Assembly: GCA_949286835.1 (NCBI GenBank)
Contig: CASEDP010000003.1
Span: 1-64,000, forward strand
DNA length: 64,000 bases
Reading direction: 5' to 3'
Source of the DNA: an uncultured Clostridia bacterium
GTDB lineage: Bacteria > Bacillota > Clostridia > Christensenellales > Borkfalkiaceae
The stretch's first letter is position 1, and each line of letters starts with the position of its first letter. The notes under the pieces are model-generated. The model ran no database searches, was not told where the DNA came from, and saw nothing but the letters and a program-made list of their open reading frames with translations. This document shows positions 9,050 through 17,308 of the stretch, piece by piece. Made by a program: the position numbers and the translations under genes.

Positions 9050-9195
9050 GCAAACGGTAAAACCAGCCTGGATTGCATCGTGAGGGTTGCAATGTTCGGT
9101 TGGTAAAAGAGAACATAGTTCTCAATTTTTCATTCATTTCCTCTTCCCCATGAAAATCGGTGGCGACTGTGAGAGCAGTCGCCACCGATTTTTTT
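9050..9195 (+). ncRNA. Candidate structured small RNA ending in an intrinsic terminator
   Basis: About 145 nt with no reading frame but four stacked secondary structures. A 7-bp helix ACCAGCC/GGTTGGT (9062-9068 with 9098-9104, one G-U pair) encloses a 6-bp helix ATTGCA/TGCAAT (9072-9077 with 9088-9093). A hairpin GAGAAC-ATA-GTTCTC follows (9109-9123). Then comes a pyrimidine stretch CCTCTTCCCC (9140-9149) framed by TTTTCAT/ATGAAAA, and finally a 17-bp terminator stem (9153-9169 with 9176-9192) with seven T. The next gene has its own promoter beyond the terminator, so this is a separate transcript rather than its leader. C-rich single-stranded stretches are common in Firmicutes sRNAs that pair with ribosome-binding sites. 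I do not recognise an Rfam family. Confidence 0.5.
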
Positions 9196-9236
9196 CGCTC
9201 TGCATATAGCAGCGCGAGCTGACTGAGCCGCGCTGT

Positions 9237-9265
9237 TTGACATTGTACCGCTTTAGTGATAAAAT
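9237..9265 (+). promoter_or_regulatory. Promoter of the patatin gene, likely leaderless
   Basis: TTGACA (9237-9242), 17-bp spacer, TAAAAT (9260-9265). The ATG at 9272 begins only six bases after the -10, so transcription should start at or next to the start codon. No Shine-Dalgarno site is visible. Confidence 0.75.
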
Positions 9266-9271
9266 TGCGGT

Positions 9272-10141
9272 ATGGAAAACGACAGAAGGACAAGACCGCG
9301 CACTGCGGTGATAGACGTCGGCGGCGGAATGAGGGGCATATATGCCGCAGGCGTCCTCGACAAATGCCTCGAAGACGACATAAATTTTGACCTCGGCATA
9401 GGCGTCTCCGCGGGGAGCGCCAACATAGCCTCCTTTCTTGCGCGGCAAAAGGGCAGGAACTTCGTGTTTTACACCGAATATGCGATGCGCAAGGAGTATA
9501 TGGGGCTTTGGAATTTCATATTCAGAAAGAACTATGTAAATCTCGACTACGCCTATGGCACGCTCAGCAGGGCGGACGGCGAATATCCCATAGACTATGA
9601 CTGCATTGTGAATAATCCTATGGATTACATAGTCGTGGCTACGGAGGCGCTCACGGGAAACGCAAAGTATTTCCGCAAGGACGACATATCTCTCGATAAC
9701 TACGACACGTTAAAGGCGTCAAGCACTCTGCCGCTCGTCAATCAGCCGTATATAATCGGCGGCGTGCCCTATTACGACGGCGCGCTCTCCGACCCCGTTC
9801 CCGTTCAGAAGGCGCTGGACGAAGGGTGCGACAGGATAGTACTGCTCCTTACCAAGCCGCGCGATTTCCGACGCAAGACGGAAAGCGATTTAAAGACGGC
9901 AGAGCGGCTTGCAAAAAAATATCCGCTCGCTGCGGAAGGGCTTAAGCTCCGCGCAGAGCGCTACAACGGCGGCGTAGAGCTTGCCGAACGGCTATGGGAG
10001 GAGGGCAGGCTTCTCATCGTAGCGCCCGACGACACCTGCGGCGTAAATACTCTCACCCGCGACAGGGATAACCTCGTGCGGCTGTACGAGGAGGGGCTTA
10101 AAGACGGCGAAAGGATAGCTGCGTTTATGTCGAAGAACTGA
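9272..10141 (+). CDS. Patatin-like phospholipase (YjjU/RssA-like)
   Basis: Predicted cytoplasmic Ser-Asp dyad lipid acyl hydrolase of 289 aa, a usual length for the family. The oxyanion glycines are in DVGGGMRG (about 15-22), the nucleophile elbow is GVSAG (Ser46) and the catalytic Asp is in DGALSDP (Asp169). It lacks a signal peptide. It stands alone between two terminators. Its mRNA is probably leaderless, judged from the promoter spacing. Substrate unknown. Confidence 0.85.
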   Translation: MENDRRTRPRTAVIDVGGGMRGIYAAGVLDKCLEDDINFDLGIGVSAGSANIASFLARQKGRNFVFYTEYAMRKEYMGLWNFIFRKNYVNLDYAYGTLSRADGEYPIDYDCIVNNPMDYIVVATEALTGNAKYFRKDDISLDNYDTLKASSTLPLVNQPYIIGGVPYYDGALSDPVPVQKALDEGCDRIVLLLTKPRDFRRKTESDLKTAERLAKKYPLAAEGLKLRAERYNGGVELAERLWEEGRLLIVAPDDTCGVNTLTRDRDNLVRLYEEGLKDGERIAAFMSKN

Positions 10142-10164
10142 ATATAAAAATTAAATTTCAGAGG

Positions 10165-10201
10165 GCGGAAAGAGCGCGTTTGCGTTCTTTCCGCAATTTT
10201 T
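10165..10201 (+). terminator. Terminator of the patatin gene
   Basis: Stem GCGGAAAGA/TCTTTCCGC (10165-10173, 10186-10194) with an inner GCGC/GCG helix, then AATTTTT. Confidence 0.85.
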
Positions 10202-10325
10202 ATGTTTTGACGATTGCTCCTCAAAATGCGTTAATCAAAGCATATATGCGGGGCAATTGCATAATTCTCAGACATAAATCAGAATTTCAGCGAGCTTTTC
10301 GCTTGTAAAAAAACGATACAATGTG

Positions 10326-10354
10326 TTGACAAACCGTGCGGCTTATGCTAAACT
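10326..10354 (+). promoter_or_regulatory. Promoter of the PadR operon
   Basis: TTGACA (10326-10331), 17-bp spacer, TAAACT (10349-10354). Confidence 0.7.
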
Positions 10355-10360
10355 CAAATC

Positions 10361-10383
10361 AGTTCCTTGTAATGCAAGTAACT
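10361..10383 (+). promoter_or_regulatory. Candidate PadR operator
   Basis: A 23-bp imperfect palindrome with arms AGTT-x-CTTG and CAAG-x-AACT around a 5-bp centre, placed exactly at the predicted transcription start of the PadR gene. PadR-type regulators usually bind such dyads in their own promoter. Confidence 0.55.
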
Positions 10384-10399
10384 AATGGCGGACGAATAT

Positions 10400-10747
10400 A
10401 TGACTATTGATACTCAGTTGAGCAAGGGTGTGCTTGAGGGCTGCGTCTTAAGGTTGCTCGAAGGCAGATACAGATATTCGGGCGAGATTGTCTCGTTGAT
10501 GAGGGGGTGCGGCTTTACCTACTTTTCGGAGGGAACGCTCTACCCTATGTTGCTGCGCCTCGAAAAGGCGGGTTGTTTTACCGTCATAAAGAAGTCTACA
10601 AGCAACAGCCCGCCGAAGAAGTACTATAAGCTCTCCGAGGGCGGTTTAAAAAAGTTGCGCGCGTTCGAGGAGGACTGGGGAAATATCTGTGCGGCAATGC
10701 AAAATATTTTTGCCGTTGACGGCGGAAGCGGTGAAGAGGAGGTGTAA
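10400..10747 (+). CDS. PadR family transcriptional regulator
   Basis: Winged-helix regulator of about 115 aa. The order QLSKGVLEGCVLRLL, then EGTLYPMLLRLEKAGC (recognition helix region) and KKYYKLSEGGLKKL (wing) is typical of PadR. I chose ATG 10400, which has GGCGGA eight bases upstream and fits the usual short N terminus; ATG 10385 abuts the operator and lacks a ribosome-binding site. The gene lies four bases before a large membrane protein. Such pairs are common in Firmicutes, where the partner carries a DUF1048/HAAS-like domain. Probable autorepressor that answers to an unknown ligand. Confidence 0.85.
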   Translation: MTIDTQLSKGVLEGCVLRLLEGRYRYSGEIVSLMRGCGFTYFSEGTLYPMLLRLEKAGCFTVIKKSTSNSPPKKYYKLSEGGLKKLRAFEEDWGNICAAMQNIFAVDGGSGEEEV

Positions 10748-10751
10748 GCAG

Positions 10752-12587
10752 GTGTTGAACGCTGAAAACAGAAAAATTTACAGATCGCTTAAGGGTGAAT
10801 ATAAAAAATTTGCAAAGAGGTTGTGCTCTGCGATAAGGGTGCATTGTCGCGGCAGGGAGGAGACGGACGACGCGCTTTCGGGTATGTTCGGCATACTTTC
10901 CGAAGCCCAGGCGCAAAACAGACCGCTTGCGGAGGTCATCCCCGACGCCGGCAGGACGATAAGCGACACCGTCGCCTGCCTTCCGCTTAAGAGGGCGCCG
11001 CACGCGGTATTGCTTTGTTCTCTCGTCCTGATTGCGTCATTGGTTGCGGCTGGCGTAACGTTCATTGTCAGCAACGTAATGCCGAAGCCCGCAAAGCCGC
11101 TCAGCGGCATAATCTATTCGCTCTCGAATGGCGCGCTGTTCTGGTACGACGAATACGGCGCAAATTGCTATGACGTCTACATAGACAACGTGTATGTCGG
11201 GCAGTCGGATATAAAGAAGTTTGACATAGAGCTCGATGAGGGGGTGTACGACGTCAGGATAGTCTCCTACGGAAGGGGAAACGACCTGCCCTCAGAGAAC
11301 AGCAGTACGATAACCGTCGAATATCCCTGTGCAGTCGGCGATATCTCTTCGTTCATAATTGCGGAGGGGCAGACGGGCTATGGCGATAATGGCGATTACG
11401 ATCCGTTCGCCGGCAGTGCGTTCGACCCGTTCCTCGACATAGACATAGGGCGTTGCCAGGGCGTTTCCTCCTTTTGCCAGCGCGTCGTCTATTCCGGCAA
11501 GGTAGGCTTTTACGGAAAAATTGCCGTCAGCGACGGGGCGGTGCTTGTGGGAGTAGCCAAAAGATACGGCAACAATGAAGTTCCCGTCGGGGACTATGCG
11601 GACGGCTTATATTTCAGCAGCGATGTGCAGTATTCATTCACGGTAAGGGGCGAAAATGCGCATATATACATAGGCATTGCCGACTTCGCTGAATTTACGG
11701 GCAGATATGTAGATGAATTCGGGGCGGGCATATTCCACATAGACCGCGGCAATCCTGCCCTCAATGAGGGTGCGGTATATACCTCGGACGACACGACCGC
11801 CGTCTTTGCCGCGCGCGACAGGGAGATGCTGTTCTCTGGCAGTACTGTTTCGGCATCCGAATATGCCGCCTATGCCAACTTCTGTCCCGCTTTGAGCGGA
11901 ACGGACTATGTGCTCGTCACAAAGGTCAACGGCGTCTATCCCGGGCTGCACATCGTCGAAGGGGATAAGTCTTTCGCGGCGGAGCATAGGGGGTCGCTGA
12001 CTGTAGAGGCGGGGTACACCCAGCTCGATTTCAGCGGACTTCCCGCGTCGGATAGCGGCAATTTTGTAATGTACGGTAAAGAGGCGGGTGGCGCAACCTA
12101 TGTCGACGATGCGTTCGCTGCGGCATATTTCGATGCCGATGGCAAAGAGCGCGGCATAACCTTCTATAATGAATATCTGGTAGGTGGCAGATATGAAAGC
12201 GGCGGGCACGCGGTGATCTTTTCCGCCGAAAAAAGAGAGGTGTGCTTCAGCGCCGTACGCAGGGAAGCGGAGTATGACGAGGGGCTCAATCTGATAATAC
12301 GCGACTGGGCAGAGGCGCTGGGAAACACAATCGTACTCAAGCCTGGTATAACAAGTCTGCAACTTGCGGTACATATCCATACGGAAACGGGTGAGACAGA
12401 TTGCGACGTGGTAAGTATAACCAGCCCCGACGGCGCGTTTATCTGCGTGGGCGATTGCCGACGGCTAAACGACAGAAACGTCGTCTGTTGCGGCAACGTC
12501 TACATCGTCAACGCCTCCTCGGACGAAATAACGCTGAATTTCAAGTGGCTTTCCGCCGCGGGCGTAAGTGGCGACGGATTGAGTTGA
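10752..12587 (+). CDS. PadR-coupled membrane protein with large extracytoplasmic part
   Basis: About 611 aa from GTG 10752, which has GAGGAGGTG just upstream inside the end of padR. The N-terminal cytoplasmic region (about 1-75) resembles the DUF1048/HAAS-type domain encoded beside PadR genes. A single TM helix (about 84-108) follows. The outer part opens with a fibronectin-type module (about 113-195) and continues with several beta-rich segments that I do not recognise. No catalytic motif is seen. Most DUF1048 proteins are short, so a 500-residue outer domain is unusual. It may sense or bind something at the surface. Confidence 0.7.
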   Translation: MLNAENRKIYRSLKGEYKKFAKRLCSAIRVHCRGREETDDALSGMFGILSEAQAQNRPLAEVIPDAGRTISDTVACLPLKRAPHAVLLCSLVLIASLVAAGVTFIVSNVMPKPAKPLSGIIYSLSNGALFWYDEYGANCYDVYIDNVYVGQSDIKKFDIELDEGVYDVRIVSYGRGNDLPSENSSTITVEYPCAVGDISSFIIAEGQTGYGDNGDYDPFAGSAFDPFLDIDIGRCQGVSSFCQRVVYSGKVGFYGKIAVSDGAVLVGVAKRYGNNEVPVGDYADGLYFSSDVQYSFTVRGENAHIYIGIADFAEFTGRYVDEFGAGIFHIDRGNPALNEGAVYTSDDTTAVFAARDREMLFSGSTVSASEYAAYANFCPALSGTDYVLVTKVNGVYPGLHIVEGDKSFAAEHRGSLTVEAGYTQLDFSGLPASDSGNFVMYGKEAGGATYVDDAFAAAYFDADGKERGITFYNEYLVGGRYESGGHAVIFSAEKREVCFSAVRREAEYDEGLNLIIRDWAEALGNTIVLKPGITSLQLAVHIHTETGETDCDVVSITSPDGAFICVGDCRRLNDRNVVCCGNVYIVNASSDEITLNFKWLSAAGVSGDGLS

Positions 12588-12634
12588 TATAATTTAGTTT
12601 ATATATTTATATAATTGTATATAACAGTGTCATA

Positions 12635-12681
12635 AAAAGCGCCGTTCCGCGCCCGTCAGGGGCTTGCGGAACGGCGCTTTT
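12635..12681. terminator. Strong terminator after the PadR operon
   Basis: Stem of 16 bp beginning AAAAGCGCCGTTCCGC (12635-12650 with 12666-12681), with A and T tracts at the two ends, so it could act on both strands. Confidence 0.85.
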
Positions 12682-12817
12682 CCGTCTGTCCGCCGAACGG
12701 GGGCGAAGCGAACCCATAAAGTCTTTTTATACAATTAATGTTAAAAAAATGTACTAAAAGTTAAAAAATTTAACTAAAGACAAGAATAATTGCAATATTA
12801 TAGCAAAAAAATTACAA

Positions 12818-12846
12818 TTGACTTTCCATATGCCAGATGCTAAAAT
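12818..12846 (+). promoter_or_regulatory. Promoter of the GH3 operon with long leader
   Basis: TTGACT (12818-12823), 17-bp spacer, TAAAAT (12841-12846). Transcription would begin near 12853, leaving about 340 nt before the first gene. The leader holds a GACAGC/GCTGTC hairpin (13028-13042), a TTGCC/GGCAA hairpin (12991-13004) and an AAGGAGG site near 12943 with no useful reading frame behind it. The rest of 12682-13194 shows no gene. Confidence 0.6.
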
Positions 12847-13194
12847 TTGATTGAAAATGTTGAATAGGATATTTTTCTGTTCGGATTTAGCACAATGTCG
12901 GATTGTCGACGTCCCGCAGAGTGTGACGATAATAATGATTTTAAGGAGGAAATTTTTAGTTATTGTCTGATTTGTAACATATTTTGGCAGTTTGCCTGCG
13001 GGCAAGTCGTGGCTGAGAGAGTAATTTGACAGCTTGGCTGTCTGCACGAATTGTTAAAATGTCAAATCTGTTTGCTTTGCGACAGATAAAGCTGTTCCGG
13101 CAAATACATTTCCGAAGAGGCTCTATCATCAGACGAAATGCGTCGGGAATTACAATCACTGAGAAATCTAAGGAGTGAAATAATAGGGAAAATG

Positions 13195-13608
13195 ATGGAA
13201 AAGATCAAGAACTATTTCAAGGATAAGAGCTACGGCTTTTATGTAACGATTGCAGTCTTTCTGTTGACGCTTGTCACGGTCATCGTGTATGGCGACGCAT
13301 ACGGCAGCAATGACCGCTATATGTCGTGGGTTGGCGCAGGGCTTATGATAGCCGGCCTTGTTATCGCCATCGTACTTACGGCATTAAAGCAGCATGAGTG
13401 GGTTCCCCCGGTACTTGCCCTTGCTAACTTCATTGCGTTGCTCTTGTATGTCACCAAGATCTATAACTACGTTGCGGTAGTTATGGTCGGCATAGACGTT
13501 GCAAGCTTCAGCGTGCAGTTCATTTCCTGCACGGTAATGTTCTCAATTCTTATCGTCGTAAGCGTTGCGGACATATTCTTTAAACAGTCAAAGAAGGAGA
13601 ATGCATAA
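13195..13608 (+). CDS. Small 4-TM membrane protein coupled to the GH3 enzyme
   Basis: About 137 aa with four predicted TM helices separated by short loops, and a charged tail (KQSKKENA). The start is one of two adjacent ATG codons at 13192/13195 behind AGGG. Its stop overlaps the start of the GH3 gene (TAATG), which implies translational coupling. No family recognised. The partner enzyme is tethered at both ends, so this protein may hold or stabilise it in the membrane; that is inference. Confidence 0.7.
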   Translation: MEKIKNYFKDKSYGFYVTIAVFLLTLVTVIVYGDAYGSNDRYMSWVGAGLMIAGLVIAIVLTALKQHEWVPPVLALANFIALLLYVTKIYNYVAVVMVGIDVASFSVQFISCTVMFSILIVVSVADIFFKQSKKENA

Positions 13609-16600
13609 TGAACATCAAGTTGAAATTACAGAAGGCGGCGATAACTGCCACCACAATTCTCTTCGGCGTGATGATGACGGCTACGCCTATTCTGTGGGCA
13701 AATGAGGATACAATCTCCTCTGAACTCGGTCAGCCCAATGCAATTATTGAAAATAACAGCGACAAGGTGTATACAGCCGAAGAACTCGAATACTACAAGT
13801 CCGATTTCAAGAGCCTCAAAGAGCTTGTGTATAACGGCTTCCAGGTTCAGGAAAAGGAGCAGGCAGAAGGCACAGTGCTCCTCAAGAACGATAACGATGC
13901 GCTTCCCCTTGCAAAGGGCGCAAAGGTAAATGTATTCGGCATAACCGCGGCGTCTCCTTTCTACGGCGCTTCCGGTTCGGGCGGCATCAATACCACCGAT
14001 GCAATCGGATGGTACGACGCATTCCGCGGATACGCATATACCGATGCAGAAAATCCCAACGTAAAACAGAAGGGCGATACTCTCCTCAATATAAATGAAA
14101 AGCTTGCCGAAAACTATACGCAGTTCACCGATAAGAACAGTTCTGTCTATAATGCGGCGTACGTGCCGTCAAGCAGCGTTTCTTCCGTAAACATCGGCGA
14201 CGTCCCCTGGAACATCGTTCAGGGTACGGAGGGATATGAAGATGTTGCAAATTACGGCGACGCGGCAATCTACATAATCAAGCGTACCGGCGGCGAGGGC
14301 TACGACCTTCCTGCAACCAGCGGCAAGAATGAGCAGTACGGCAACGAAAACAATCAGTACGTATCCACCAACGACGGTACGTACGGCGACTATCTCCAGC
14401 TCAGCCAGACCGAAATCGGCGTGCTCAACGGGCTCAAGCAGCTCAAGAGCGAGGGCAAGATAAGCAAGATTGTGCTCATCCTCAATATGGCAAGCACCAT
14501 TCAGCTCGACTTCCTCCAGGACGATACGTACGACATTGACGCTTGTCTTTGGACGGGCTCTGTCGGCGAGGTCGGCACGGTTGCAGTCGCAAAGCTGCTC
14601 ACCGGCGAATACAACTTCAGCGGCGGCGCATCCACGACGCTCTGGAGCGACAACCTTATGAACCCCGTAAACAGCAACTTTATGGACCAGAACTATTTCT
14701 TCACCTATGAAAACTATGCTGAATTCGGGCTTACCAATCCCGCTCTCGACAGCCAGTATCAGTCGACTTTCTCGACCTATACGGTATATCAGGAGGGTAT
14801 GTATCTCGGATATAAGTATACCGAAACGAGATATGAAGACTATGTAATGGACACCGAAAATGTTGGTACCTATAACTATGACGAGGTAGTTGCATATCCC
14901 TTCGGCTATGGTCTTTCCTATACCGATTTCTCCTTCTCCGATATGAAGGTTACAAAGTCAGGTAAAGAATACACCGTATCCGTAAAGGTCACCAATACGG
15001 GCGACGTTGCGGGCAAGACCCCCGTACAGATATACGTTGCAAAGCCCTATACCGATTATGCTAAGACCAACGATATCCAGGTCCCCAGCGTGGAACTCAT
15101 TGACTTCGGAAAGACGGGCGTTATAAATGGCGGCGCAAGCGAGACGGTCTCCGTAAAGGTAGACGAAAAGTACTTCGCCTCCTATGACAGCTTCGGCGCA
15201 GGCACCTATGTGACTATGAACGGCGACTACTATCTCATAGTTGCAAAGGACGCGCACGACGCAGTCAACAATCTGCTTGCGGCAAAGGGATACACTCCCG
15301 AAAATACCGATGGCAGAATGGACGCAAAGGGCAATGCAGAGCTCACCGCCAAGTTCGGCTACAGCTTCGACAGCAAGACCTTCGCATATACCGAAAGCGG
15401 CTATCCTATCTCCAACCAGTTTGAATTTGCGGACATCAATACCTATGAAGGCAAGGGTTCCAACAGCGTAACCTACTACGACAGAAGCAATTGGTCAGGC
15501 ACCGTAAAACTCCCCGAAAGGAAGGCTGACGGCACGCTTGTAAAACACAACGCAACCCTCACTATGACGCAGCAGATGGTCGACGATATGAAGGACCAGA
15601 TGGATGCGGGCAAGGTGATAGTGAGTGACAACGTAGAATATCCTACCTACGGCGCAGATAACGGACTTGTGCTTATGGATATGATGGGTCTCAGCTATGA
15701 TAATGCTCTTTGGGACGATCTGCTCGATCAGCTCACCTGGGCTGACACCGTAGAGCTTCTCTCCAACGGCAGACACAAGACCATATTCGTACAATCTATC
15801 TCCAAGCCTTCGACGGGCGACGAGAACGGTCCCAACGGCTTCAACCAGACATATAAGGAAAAGAATGAAGCGGGCAGCAGGTTCAGCGGACCTACCAATC
15901 CCTATGCAGACAGGGCAGGCGGTTTCGATGAGAACGGCGAATATATTCCCGATCCCGACCTCGGCAAGTACACGACTACGGGCTTCTCCTCCAACGGCGT
16001 GCTTGCGGCATCCTTCAATAAGGAACTTGCTCAGGAAGTCGGCGAACAGATAGGCGAAGAAGGCCTCTGGGCAGGTCAGGCAGGTCTCCTCGGCATCGGT
16101 CTCAACATCATCCGCAGCCCCTATGCAGGCAGAACGGCAGAGTATTACTCCGAAGACGGTATGCTTTCCGGTCTCATCGGTGCTCCCGAAATCGCAGGAA
16201 TAGAGTCGAAGGGCGTTCACTGCTTCATCAAGCACGCAGCTATGAACGAATGCGAGACTGCGCGTCACGGCGTCAATACCTGGGCAACCGAACAGTCTAT
16301 GCGTGAAATATACTTCAGACCCTTTGAAATCGGCATCGTAGACGGCGGTTCGTTCTCCGTAATGACTTCCTTCAGCCGTATGGGTACCCAGGCAGTCGCA
16401 AACTGCGTAGCCTTCACCAAGTGGCTCAGAAACGAGTGTGAACTTCCCGGCATAGTTGAAACCGACTGTGCAGGCGATATGACCGACGGCGCGCACGGCG
16501 AAGCTTATGTATCCAGAATTGTAAACGTCTATACAGGAGCAACCGACCTTAACGAGTATAACTATGGCGAAGGCGTTGCAGATTATACGGGCAGCAGCTA

Positions 16601-16880
16601 CAACTATGATTACTTTGCACCCGGCAACTACAACGGAAACTTCGGCAAGCTCGGTCAGGCGATGAGAGAGTCGGCAAAGAGAATTCTCTATCATACCGTA
16701 ACTTCCAACGCTATGAATAGCTATTCCTCCGACTCGAGGGTAATCAGAATTACTCCTCCCTGGGTAAATGCGGTAATCGCTGTCGACGTTGTAACCGGCG
16801 TATTGCTCGGTGCTTCGGTAGCCTGGTTCGCAGCAGACCAGATTATGACTATCGTCAAGAAGCGCAAGGCAACTGATTAA
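13608..16880 (+). CDS. Membrane-tethered GH3 beta-glucosidase with permuted domain order
   Basis: Glycoside hydrolase family 3 enzyme of 1090 aa. TM segments lie at both ends (about 12-32 and 1056-1078). The usual C-terminal alpha/beta sandwich comes first (about 84-440, QAEGTVLLKND onward), then a fibronectin-III-like domain (about 450-520) and an insert. The TIM barrel comes last (about 680-1030), with LNIIRSPYAGR, KHAAMNECETARHG, EQSMREIYFRPFE and the nucleophile Asp953 in VETDCAGD. This swapped order is known from some Ruminococcus and Butyrivibrio GH3 enzymes. The usual DGPxG substrate loop reads ENGPNG here, so the Asp is an Asn. It probably trims beta-glucosides at the cell surface; substrate unproven. 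Confidence 0.85.
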   Translation: MNIKLKLQKAAITATTILFGVMMTATPILWANEDTISSELGQPNAIIENNSDKVYTAEELEYYKSDFKSLKELVYNGFQVQEKEQAEGTVLLKNDNDALPLAKGAKVNVFGITAASPFYGASGSGGINTTDAIGWYDAFRGYAYTDAENPNVKQKGDTLLNINEKLAENYTQFTDKNSSVYNAAYVPSSSVSSVNIGDVPWNIVQGTEGYEDVANYGDAAIYIIKRTGGEGYDLPATSGKNEQYGNENNQYVSTNDGTYGDYLQLSQTEIGVLNGLKQLKSEGKISKIVLILNMASTIQLDFLQDDTYDIDACLWTGSVGEVGTVAVAKLLTGEYNFSGGASTTLWSDNLMNPVNSNFMDQNYFFTYENYAEFGLTNPALDSQYQSTFSTYTVYQEGMYLGYKYTETRYEDYVMDTENVGTYNYDEVVAYPFGYGLSYTDFSFSDMKVTKSGKEYTVSVKVTNTGDVAGKTPVQIYVAKPYTDYAKTNDIQVPSVELIDFGKTGVINGGASETVSVKVDEKYFASYDSFGAGTYVTMNGDYYLIVAKDAHDAVNNLLAAKGYTPENTDGRMDAKGNAELTAKFGYSFDSKTFAYTESGYPISNQFEFADINTYEGKGSNSVTYYDRSNWSGTVKLPERKADGTLVKHNATLTMTQQMVDDMKDQMDAGKVIVSDNVEYPTYGADNGLVLMDMMGLSYDNALWDDLLDQLTWADTVELLSNGRHKTIFVQSISKPSTGDENGPNGFNQTYKEKNEAGSRFSGPTNPYADRAGGFDENGEYIPDPDLGKYTTTGFSSNGVLAASFNKELAQEVGEQIGEEGLWAGQAGLLGIGLNIIRSPYAGRTAEYYSEDGMLSGLIGAPEIAGIESKGVHCFIKHAAMNECETARHGVNTWATEQSMREIYFRPFEIGIVDGGSFSVMTSFSRMGTQAVANCVAFTKWLRNECELPGIVETDCAGDMTDGAHGEAYVSRIVNVYTGATDLNEYNYGEGVADYTGSSYNYDYFAPGNYNGNFGKLGQAMRESAKRILYHTVTSNAMNSYSSDSRVIRITPPWVNAVIAVDVVTGVLLGASVAWFAADQIMTIVKKRKATD

Positions 16881-16926
16881 AGACTACGCTCTTTTGCGTT
16901 ACCATAAAAATCTCATAATAGAACGG

Positions 16927-16966
16927 CACCGCCGCCTGCAGAGATGCAGGCGGCGGTACTGTTTTT
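16927..16966 (+). terminator. Terminator of the GH3 operon
   Basis: Stem of 14 bp with left arm CACCGCCGCCTGCA, loop GAGA, followed by a run of five T after four bases. Confidence 0.8.
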
Positions 16967-16968
16967 GG

Positions 16969-17096
16969 GCGGCAATGCGGCTTTTTGGCGGCTGTGAAAT
17001 GCCTCGTGCGGCGGCAATGCAGCTTTTGGGTTGCGGCGGGGAATGCCTTGAGCAACGGCAGCGAAACACCTCGCACGGCTGAAAAACGCCTATATG
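16969..17096. repeat. Degenerate tandem repeat, about 42-bp period
   Basis: GCGGCAATGC recurs at 16969 and 17011, and a weaker AACGGCAGCG at about 17054, each followed by similar tails (GCTTTTTGG/GCTTTTGGG and AATGCCT). The spacing is 42-43 bp. No gene is evident in 16881-17308; the rest of this gap holds only the two flanking terminators. Confidence 0.45.
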
Positions 17097-17211
17097 TTGC
17101 CGCCTAATCGGGTCGATAGCGGGGCGGCGGTTCAGGCAATGCGCAGGACTGCGGGCGGGCTTAGGTCGGCACTCAATCGGACGTGGCGGCGTATAATGCG
17201 CCGACGGACGC

Positions 17212-17246
17212 AAAAAAAGGCACCGCCGCAATTCTGCGGCGGTGCC
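17212..17246 (-). terminator. Terminator of the GH2 gene
   Basis: Stem GGCACCGCCGCA/TGCGGCGGTGCC (17219-17246) followed on the minus strand by seven T (17212-17218). Confidence 0.85.
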
Positions 17247-17308
17247 TTGCGTAACGTCATTTACGCGTCACGGGCGGGGATAAACAGCGGTGGAGAGAGT
17301 TCCGATAT

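Noticed and set aside
12943-12976. Leader peptide behind AAGGAGG in the GH3 leader
   Set aside because: The only start at a fair distance gives a four-codon frame; kept only as an unexplained ribosome-binding-like site.
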